Of a stretch of 64,000 nucleotides of DNA, positions 56,325-64,000 are shown one piece after another. Origin of the DNA: Trichosphaerium sp. ATCC 40318 (lineage: Eukaryota > Discosea > Flabellinia > Trichosidae); contig JALMLS010000487.1 of NCBI GenBank assembly GCA_038496445.1, positions 186,001 to 250,000 of the forward strand, written 5' to 3'. Positions within the stretch are counted from its first letter, which is position 1, and each line of letters begins with the position of its first letter. The position numbers and the translations under genes were made by a program. The notes beneath the pieces are model-generated. The model was given only the letters and a program-made list of their open reading frames with translations, did no database searches and was not told the DNA's origin.

Positions 56325-58745
56325 ATGGCTAATATTCAAGCCAGCGATGAAGATATTGTGCATTTACTTGATGAGGAGACACAAACCCTACTGCCAAAAC
56401 GAACTTTATGGCACACTGAGAGTTTAGGCGTAATTCCAACGAAGAAGACGGATAAAGCCAAAATCAATAAAGAAACGATATGTGGGATATCGTACGAGTG
56501 GTATAATCTCATAATAATGAGCGTCGGCTTTTTTCTTGTGTTTATGGCTGCAAACACTATTCAGAACTATATGACGACAATTTTACCAGGTAACGTGCTA
56601 TTATCACGCTAAAAACTGTGAAACTTCTTAAAACACTCTCCGACGCGTAGATATTACTTTAAACACAATAAACTGTTGCGTTTACGCTTGAAAAACTCAT
56701 TTCAACGTTTAACGTTTTACAACTGCTTTTCTACATTTTGAGTGGCCTTATAATGATCAATTATCGTTTAATAGCGACCTTGCCGCTATAATTTTTAGTT
56801 TGATACTTTCTTTTTGCTGATTGCATCGCAGGAAAGCTTGGAAGCGTGTCAATGGCAATACTATGCTCTTCATGTGCATTTTTTTCTTTACTTTCTCCTG
56901 TGGTTATCAGCTACATCTCCGAGAGGTGTGTCAATATTGTTCGGATTTTTTTTGTTGTAGTACATTTTTTATTAACACTTTTTTTTACAAAGGTGGTCGA
57001 TGGTTATTGGTGCAATATGTTATACAATTCTAATCGCTAGTCTTATAAAAATAGTACATATTTTATTGTATATAATAGCTTCAGTATGTGGTATTGGTGC
57101 TGCATTGCTGTGGGTTGCTCAAGGTGCGCCAAATTCTTTAAAAAAAAACAAAAAAAATCAGAACTATGTTTCTCGCTTGATTATGCACCAGCCATAGCCT
57201 CAAACTTGCTTGGATCATTATATAGCCTGTACCAATAATTCATGTATCACGTGTTATTAATCGATTTATTTAGGTGCTTTTTTGACAGAGATTTCCTCAG
57301 AAGGAAATAGAGGTAGAAATTCTGGTATCTTTTGGGCAGCATACCAGCTTTCCTCTGTTTTTGGAAATCTTACTGCATACTTCATTTTTAAGTATCTCTC
57401 GTTTTCTACTCTTTGTATTATTTTTACTGTGATGGCTGGTTGTGGTAGTGTAGTAATAGGACTTCAAACAAGGTCACCAGTTGCGAAAATTGAACGAAAA
57501 GCAATGCGTTTCTCAAGGTAACAAAAAAAAAAGCTTTGTTGTCGCTTACAAACTTTGTTTATAAAGGCCATCTCCCTTCAAAGTCTTAAAGACTGCCTCC
57601 AAAATAATACCACGTTATGAGTTTTTACTTATGACGCCGATGTTCTTATTCACAGGTATGTTAAGTGAATGTTAGTACCCTGATGACCAAAGCTCACCTT
57701 GTCTTAGGATTTGAGCTATCTTTTTGGGCAGGCTCTTTTCCTCTATTACTTGATGCTAAAGGTGTCGGATTAGCTCTGACATTTTTAGCAGCTGCAGATA
57801 TGTTGGGTGGTCTTATAATAGGACCTATATCCGACAAGATAGGACACAGTTTTGTTGTAGTAGGAGGGTACTTTAAACATCTTTTTTGGTTTATGTTTTT
57901 CGTGGAGTATCTGTTAGCGTTTCTCTACCACCTGTTGGCCTTACGTTTCTCAAATTACTATGCTGGTTTTTTAAATAATCACGTGAACAAAGCACGGCTG
58001 TGGTTAAACACATTCTTATTTCGCTTTTTTTTTTAGGAGCTTTACTTTTGGTTTAGCACTCTTCTTTGTTATGTGTGTTCGTGATGGTTGGTGGTCTGAT
58101 TCATTGACACTTGATGGTGTCCCATGGACTGCTTTTGTAGCGGCTGTGCTTCTTGGGATTAGTGACTCTATTTTCAATACACAAGTAAGGAACTTTTCAC
58201 GTAGCTTGTTTCGCCAATTAACTTGAAAATAAAGGTTTACTCTCTTCTTGGAGAAGCTTACTCTGGGGAGAGTATAGGAGGATTTACAGTATTCTTCTTT
58301 TTACAGGTAAAGACAAGCATTTAAACCTGGTTTTTTTTTTTTGAAAAATTCTTTACACGTTCATCCAGTATTTCTAAGAATGTGTTTTGTGTTTGTTTTT
58401 GAAAACAACAATTTGCCAAGGTTGATACCGTTTACAATCAAAATCAGTTAACACATTACTATAATGATCAGTTCTTTCACTTGTATTTTTATTATCATAG
58501 TAATGATATGATAAAGCAACCCACCAACACGGTACTTACTTTATCTACAGAACTTTGCTATTGCGATTGGATTCTTCTATCCTCCACATATCCCTCTTGC
58601 CAATGTTGAAGGGTCAAGCTATGCCCAAATATGGATTCAACTTGGCTTACTTATAGTGAGTACTATTTGTTATGTTGTAGCAGATCAGATTATCACTGGT
58701 ACAAAGAAACATCAAGTACTTAGCATTATCCATAGTATAGATTAG
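56325..58745 (+). CDS. MFSD11 / UNC93-like major facilitator
   Basis: Multi-pass membrane protein of the UNC93 branch of the major facilitator superfamily. Start MANIQASDEDIVHLLDEETQ at 56325 with a long cytoplasmic N-terminus. Helices follow in order: YNLIIMSVGFFLVFMAANTI, AILCSSCAFFSLLSPVVISY, MVIGAICYTILIASLIKIVH, then GIGAALLWVAQGAFLTEISS (the conserved UNC93 W-x-x-Q-G), the NRGRNSGIFWAAYQLSSVFG loop typical of MFSD11, and later SFWAGSFPLLLDAKGVGLAL, FVAAVLLGISDSIFNTQVYS and GFFYPPHIPLANVEG. Stop 58743-58745. Nine or ten exons. Substrate not known for the family. Confidence 0.85.
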
Positions 58746-59294
58746 AAAGTAAACAATTCATCTGAACTATGTGATAAATAAAATTTGTAAACTAATGGTA
58801 ATGTTCATTGTTCGTGTGCCTTGCAGAAATCATGTAACTGTTTTTCTTCAATATTGATTAATAGTGAAGAAAATGGTATTCTTTGCTACCTTAACACCAT
58901 ACAATTAATACGTTACGGGAGGCTTTAGATTCTTGTTAGGGTTTGTTGTTTTCATTGCAAGTCCGCTAAAACTTAAATGTTATTTATTATTTAAAGTGGT
59001 TTATCGACGTTGAAAAACTATGTTTAAAGTCAGTAAGTTGAATGAGTATCATGTACCAAAAGCATGTTGGTCACGTGTAGTTTTGAAGAAAACAACAGTC
59101 CCTCGTTTTCTTGAAATTGCTTTAACTGAACTACATAAAAAGAAGGCAATTCAAGGTCTTTAGATTGCAGGTCGGGCAGGAAGACTTTGCTATTGAACAC
59201 AAGGGCATTGATCAACTTTGCTACTGTTCTTTTGCGCATCGATTAGTGATGCAGTACAGAAAACAACAAAAAGCAGTTTGTTTTTAGCTTCAAT
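58746..59294. other. Spacer between convergent genes
   Basis: About 550 nt separating the transporter stop (+) from a small minus-strand gene. It probably holds both 3' ends. Open frames here have no protein-like features. Confidence 0.4.
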
Positions 59295-59948
59295 TTATTT
59301 AATTCCAGCCTCAAGTAGGTCCTTTACTATCTGTTTCTCGTCTTCATCTAGTTCCACACCAGCTGCTTTCACAGCAATTGCCCATGATTGCGCCCAAACT
59401 TCAGCAAAGAAGGCTGCCATACGCTTTGAGTATCCATACGTTTGTGCCAGCGCACCATTTCCTTCATTTTCACGCCATGATTTCATGCCACAAGCGTGTG
59501 CAGCTTGCCAAACCTTGTAATGAATTAGTGCCACGTGATAAATAAAAAACAGAATGAGACACTTTGACTAAAAGAAAAGGAACGTCATACCTTCGGATTA
59601 CCAAAAGCGTTGAAAACCATTTGTAGTGCTGCCGAAGCAACAGTGAACAATAAATCGGTTACAGTGGAACCAATCCTAACAGTTGAGTTAAAACCCAAAG
59701 TCTGACTGTGTAGAACAAACGTACGCGTTGACAAGTTTATCTGCTAGGCTAGTGTTCCGTTCTAAACATTCTTTAAAGAAAGTGCGTGTCTTTGTTCTGA
59801 GGATGTTTAAAAAGTGATTTATAGCCTTGTATATTGGGTTACTGGAGTTTGACAAACTTTCTCGAGCTATACGGATTATAGCTTTTGTATTTTTGGCAAT
59901 CTCTACTTCAGTAGGTTTTGTTTCAGTAAGTTTTGTTTCCGTTGTCAT
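59295..59948 (-). CDS. Small helical protein of unknown function
   Basis: Start MTTETKLTETKPTEVEIAKN at 59948. Three exons join in frame: FKECLERNTSLADKLVNAY, IGSTVTDLLFTVASAALQMV with FNAFGNPK, then VWQAAHACGMKSWRENEGNG and AEVWAQSWAIAVKAAGVELD, ending KDLLEAGIK at 59295. About 170 residues, predicted mainly alpha-helical, with no signal peptide. Not recognised. Confidence 0.6.
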
Positions 59949-60121
59949 TGTCTTGTAGTTGCTGATATTATGACTATTTTACAGTTCGTGAACAGGTTCA
60001 CAGTTCCTGTAGAAGATTTCTTTTCAAGGAACCAAGCGCGCTTACATTGGATAGAAGCAGATAGTTTGAATTTGTATTTTCATACACGTCTTTTAGTTCC
60101 TGTCTGTTTTATACAAAGAAG

Positions 60122-61006
60122 CTAATACCATAAGAAGGCACCTCCCAATGGTTTAACAGGTTGGTCATGAGCTATTTTTGTTAGTTCCTTGTCAAAATGT
60201 ACTAAATTTCCAACCCTTGCCGCAGTATTGGTTACAGTTTCAATACCGTGGGAGATGATCGCAGTATATTTTTGCCTACACAGTACGATCAACCCACAGA
60301 AGTGTCCAATGAGCTAAAAACGAATTTAAAAAGTTTGCAAAAGCGAATTAAAAAGGCATGATGTCCTACAAAGCTATCGCATTACCGCCAAACACGGTAT
60401 GAATACCTCAAACACTGTTTGCTGTATGTTTTTACTTCCAATCAACGTACGTGTATAACTTACTAGCGCTACGCTAGCGCCTACCCCACGCTAACAAAAG
60501 CGCTCTCGCAACACCCAAACATCAAGGCATGTGTAATAACGCTAAAATCTCCAAAAACACCAGCGTAGCTGTAGGCTTTGTAAACGCCGGCGGGTGTCAA
60601 ATATCCAAATAAAAATTGTTGGTTTGTTAAATCACGTGTTGAATTGATTGGCCCAATAACGTAGGTTTGAAACGGTTGGATTTACTGGACAGGCTTGAGG
60701 AACACGTTTAAAAAGGGTGAGATTTGCAAGATCTGCCAGCAGTGTCAAATCCGTCAGATCCTACAGGTACTGGATTTTTTTTGCTAAAAGTCACTCTGTC
60801 TCATAACTTGAATGAAACAGGCAATACAGTTTAAAACGTAAGCCAAGAAAGGTTTCACGTTAGCTCCATCGGAAAAATAGAAACGAGGCTGTTATTGCAA
60901 TAAGTTCTAGTATAAGTTTACAACGTTTTCTTCCTTGTAAAGAACCTTTGTCTTGTCATATGTATAAGACCTTATACAAAGCGCCCAGAAGTTGAGTTCT
61001 CCACAT
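60122..61006 (-). CDS. Small protein with hydrophobic segments, unrecognised
   Basis: A probable gene missed by simple ORF reading because its exons are short. Likely start MWRTQLLGALYK at 61004-61006, then DGANVKPFLAYVLNCIACFI, DLTDLTLLADLANLTLFKRV, AYSYAGVFGDFSVITHALMF, a hydrophobic stretch IPCLALIGHFCGLIVLCRQK, and a last exon YTAIISHGIETVTNTAARVG ending PLGGAFLWY, stop 60122-60124. The last exon is convincing; the joins at about 60640 and 60440 each have more than one possible reading. Probably membrane-associated. Family unknown. Confidence 0.45.
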
Positions 61007-61257
61007 ATAGGGATTGTTAGATTATGCCTTGTCATGTGATGATTGATGATAAATCACATGTGCCTTAGGTAAAAATAATATAAACTATGTAGAATCGTTC
61101 CCAGCATCGTCTAGCAGTGTATACTCATGACATATCATACATCAACTTACAAGCTATCTTTTTACAACGTTTGGCGTTTCGGTTTTGTGCCACGTAACTG
61201 TTTTCTTGAAAGACCGATTTTGAGTGGAAAAGTCAGTTCTGTGTCTAATACTGAGTC

Positions 61258-63266
61258 ATGGGCTCCATTTTCTCGTATTTTCGGCCTAAAAGGGTATTAT
61301 AATACGTTAGTACATATATTAACGAGCGATAGGGCAAAATAGGCGCGGAACTCGAGAAACTTGACCAACAGCTCCAAGAAGCCGAGGATAGGTTACAAGG
61401 ATACGCTCAAGCACATAGAACGTTAACATGGCGCCTTTTGATTTTATTCACTTTACTGGAGCTCTCTTATCTCGTGTTCTGGTACTTTATAGTTGTTATT
61501 ACAGAACCATGGGAGCGTTTAGTTTATCTTGTGCCGATAGTAGCTATACCGTTTGGGTACGTTTTTACAACTTGTCATTATACGCCTTGCGCTGAATTAG
61601 TGCGATAAAAGCGTACAGAATCAAGAAACGTAAATTAACGAAAAAAAACCTACATTTACGTTTAAATACCATCCTGACTATTGCATATAGTAGTATGTTA
61701 TTGAATAGGATTGTAAATTGGTATTACGGGAGATGTAGGCGATTATCACGTGCGATCTTTTTCTTATTCTTTAAAACAAAACAAGTTTTTTAAATTTACG
61801 CCATAAGTCAGAAATTTCGCTCACGTGTGCTTACTTTTTAACTATTTATGCAGTGGCTTACAGAGACAAAATTCATAAGCAACAAGTCGAAAAGGTACCC
61901 TTCACGAGGTAAAATGATTATGAGCTAACTACTGTTAAGTTAGAAGAGCTCAAAGAATTTACAAACTACTATGAAACAAGAAAACTAGTTGAAACATATG
62001 AAAGCACTCTGAAGAACCTTACACCAGGTGATCCAAGAAAGCAAAACCCAGGTACATTTTTAGAACACTTGACTCAAAAGTATCACTTCACAATGACATC
62101 AGAATCAAACTTGAACCTCCAAGAAACTGGAGAAGAAAACCCACATTACTTACAAAATCAATTAAGTTCACCATCACCGCCATTTTTAAACAACTCTTTA
62201 GGTTTGAGACGTAGACCGGGTGCAACAGCTGCCATGACACCTACGGGACAGGTATTACTTCATCACAACTTTGAGTATTTTTAGTATCTTCTAACCATCC
62301 CAATAGCCCCGCCAAGCGCCAACACCAAAAAGCGCACCACCAGCAAACTATCGAAGACCGACCGCATCAATGCCAACTGGTGGTATTGCCGCACATAACT
62401 CACAAAGAGAACCTGCACAAACTGGATTCAGATCTCCTGAACATTCTAGGATTCAACAATCTCAACCTCCAGCAAACTCTCCTTACAGACCACCACCGCA
62501 GGTAATAGAAACTACTTGTACTCTTCAGCCATTAACGTTTTTATCTCAAAAAAAACAGAATCAACCACGACAAAATGTTATTCGTTCTCCACCTCCTTCT
62601 ATGCCTGTACCTGCTCACATGAAACAAAGTACTCCATTTAAATATTCAAAACACTTAGATGTATTTTTTACTGAAAGTTAATTTTAGGAGCAGCAAGACA
62701 AGTACAAGCTCCTGTAAATGTTCAACCACGTAAAGCTGGTTATTTTGATACTTTATTGGATTGGTTGATTGATGGAGATGACAAGGAAAAGCAAGAACCT
62801 TACTTTAGGTAAGTTAATGATGAGTTGCTTTATTATTCGGTTGATATATCGTTATTATTTTTTGAAACATTAAAAACTTTTGGATCGCATAAAATACATT
62901 TGGTCAGATTTCATCACCTTTACTTAAGAACGTTTAAACGCATGAAAAAACATTCAAGGAAGCAACATTCATTAATGATGACAATAATTGATCGGTCTTA
63001 CAATTAACTCTTGATTTAATTCTTAATTGTCCTCCTTTTTGTTTAGTTTGCTATCACGTGTACTGATTCTTATTTTAAGACGTGTGACTCCAGTCAAAGC
63101 AGCTCGTAGTAGACAAGCAGTTGCAACTCAAAAAGAAGAAATGGATTCTATCCCAGAACCTGCTCCTAGAAATGAGTCTCAAGCACCAGAACGTAGACAA
63201 ATCATAGAGAAGAGTTCAAAAGAAGAAGTAATTGATAATGACGCACCAAAAGATAAAGATGCATAA
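61258..63266 (+). CDS. Lunapark-like ER membrane-shaping protein
   Basis: Lunapark stabilises three-way junctions of the ER network. Start MGSIFSYFRPKR at 61258, matching the N-terminal myristoylation-type MGxxFS start of the family. Next come GAELEKLDQQLQEAEDRLQG (coiled coil), two close hydrophobic hairpin helices (LTWRLLILFTLLELSYLVFW and LVYLVPIVAIPFG), a second coiled coil (VKLEELKEFTNYYETRKLVE), a Pro-rich disordered region (62130-62650), and AGYFDTLLDWLIDGDDKEKQ, which corresponds to the segment before the family's zinc ribbon. After it the reading gives EPYFSLLSRVLILILRRVTP with no Cys pairs, then an acidic tail ending DAPKDKDA. The two intron-spanning joins at 61300 and 62815 keep frame. 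Confidence 0.75.
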
Positions 63267-63850
63267 ACAACAACACAACACAAAGCCTCCCTTTGGCAAA
63301 ACCCACAAGGCAGGAGACAACCAAAAAAAACAACATCAAATACTCTTTTTTTCAAACATCACGTGATTATATAATGTACATACTTTAATTTTTGAAAAAA
63401 GAACATGTGGATCAAGGAAACTAATAAAATATGAATTAAAAATACATTACTAATTAACTAAAAATATGATCATCCTGCTTGAATTTAGGACAGAAATCTT
63501 CTACCCTTACAGTTCTATTAGTTAAGTTGGTTAAACACTCTTACTTCTTTGGACTAATACACTAAGTTGCACGTGCTGGATCTGAAACGCCACACCGCTG
63601 CGAGAAATTCAGCAAAGTAACAAACATCTTTCGAAACTTGGGCTACAATTAGCCTCATTCACTTAGATTAACAAGTCCTTTATTTTCGTCGACCACAATG
63701 CTCCTAACTAAACAACCAACTAGGAAAATAAAAAACAAGTAATGACACAAAAGATGGTGCACAAGGTAAATAAGTACAGCTAGGCTTTACTCAATAAGAA
63801 CATTTCAGCCCATACAGAACATAGGTCCCAAAGAGGACAGTAAGTCCAAT
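63267..63850. other. Spacer between convergent genes
   Basis: About 580 AT-rich nt between the Lunapark stop and the end of the next minus-strand gene. Contains one ATCACGTGAT palindrome at about 63359. No coding frame supported. Confidence 0.4.
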
Positions 63851-64000
63851 TTAGCTAAATTTTTTCGCAATAACACCTCCTCTCTTTGTTGGCATGTACT
63901 TCTTGGCCTCTAAAAGGTAAAATGAGCAAAAACAGTACTCTACAAGCAAACACAAGAACTAGTGGCGGCTTCTTAATCAAAACGTACCTTCTAACTCGCG
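63851..64000 (-). CDS. 3' end of an unidentified gene, cut by the window edge
   Basis: Two exons: 63988-64000 and 63851-63909, joined across a 78-nt intron with GTACGT donor and TTTTAG acceptor. Together they read RELEEAKKYMPTKRGGVIAK and end KFS, stop 63851-63853. A short conserved-looking basic C-terminus; too little to name the protein. Confidence 0.5.

Noticed and set aside
1-64000. Prokaryotic operons or phage genes
   Set aside because: Genes are interrupted by spliceosomal-type introns, encode organelle and ER proteins, and lack ribosome binding sites and polycistronic spacing.

Overview
The window is intron-rich nuclear DNA of a single-celled or simple eukaryote. Genes are packed tightly on both strands and broken by many short introns (about 40-60 nt, usually starting GTACGT or GTAAGT and ending in AG). 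Base composition is AT-rich. The content is clearly eukaryotic: mitochondrial 2-oxoglutarate dehydrogenase, mitochondrial carrier, animal-type phosphomevalonate kinase, ER DnaJ, Lunapark, MFSD11/UNC93, STE20-type kinase, RBR, F-box and BTB proteins, cytochrome P450, eukaryotic initiator tRNA and 5S rRNA. I cannot fix the lineage from this sequence; an amoeboid protist or unicellular relative of animals would fit. All exon joins are my own reading by hand and have not been checked against transcripts.

Layout. 1-4.4 kb (-): one long gene with an intact glutaminase, ankyrin repeats and a second glutaminase domain that has lost its catalytic residues, running off the left edge. 4.7-6.4 kb (-): phosphomevalonate kinase and a secreted ML-domain lipid-binding protein. 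6.5-9.5 kb: two halves of one RBR ubiquitin ligase in opposite orientations, flanking a SERHL-like hydrolase; this looks like a gene broken by an inversion. 9.6-13.3 kb (-): ankyrin repeats, PARP domain and coiled coil in one gene. 14.3-19.4 kb (-): OGDH. 19.7-21.1 kb: a non-autonomous transposon with terminal inverted repeats. 21.2-25.5 kb (-): mitochondrial carrier and an LRR-BTB protein. 26.3-27 kb (-): ER DnaJ. 27.3-34.9 kb (+): coiled-coil/ankyrin protein, surface metalloprotease, F-box LRR protein. 35-42.3 kb (mostly -): secreted protein, P450, two unrecognised genes. 42.5-48.8 kb (+): disordered protein and a PH-STE20 kinase. 49.4-53.4 kb (-): LigB-type dioxygenase and a type I membrane protein. 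53.9-55.3 kb (+): decaying 21-residue LRR gene. 56.3-58.7 kb (+): MFSD11-like transporter. 59.3-61 kb (-): two small genes. 61.3-63.3 kb (+): Lunapark. 63.9-64 kb (-): the end of another gene.

The most striking theme is RNA polymerase III genes nested in introns of protein-coding genes, always in the host's sense direction: two identical initiator tRNA-Met genes (in the glutaminase fusion and in OGDH) and a complete 5S rRNA gene in an intron that splits the P-loop of the STE20 kinase. The second theme is gene remodelling: a tandem enzyme/pseudoenzyme fusion, a gene split by inversion, a dispersed 5' gene fragment, an exon-per-repeat ankyrin array and a frameshifted LRR array with a distant relic.
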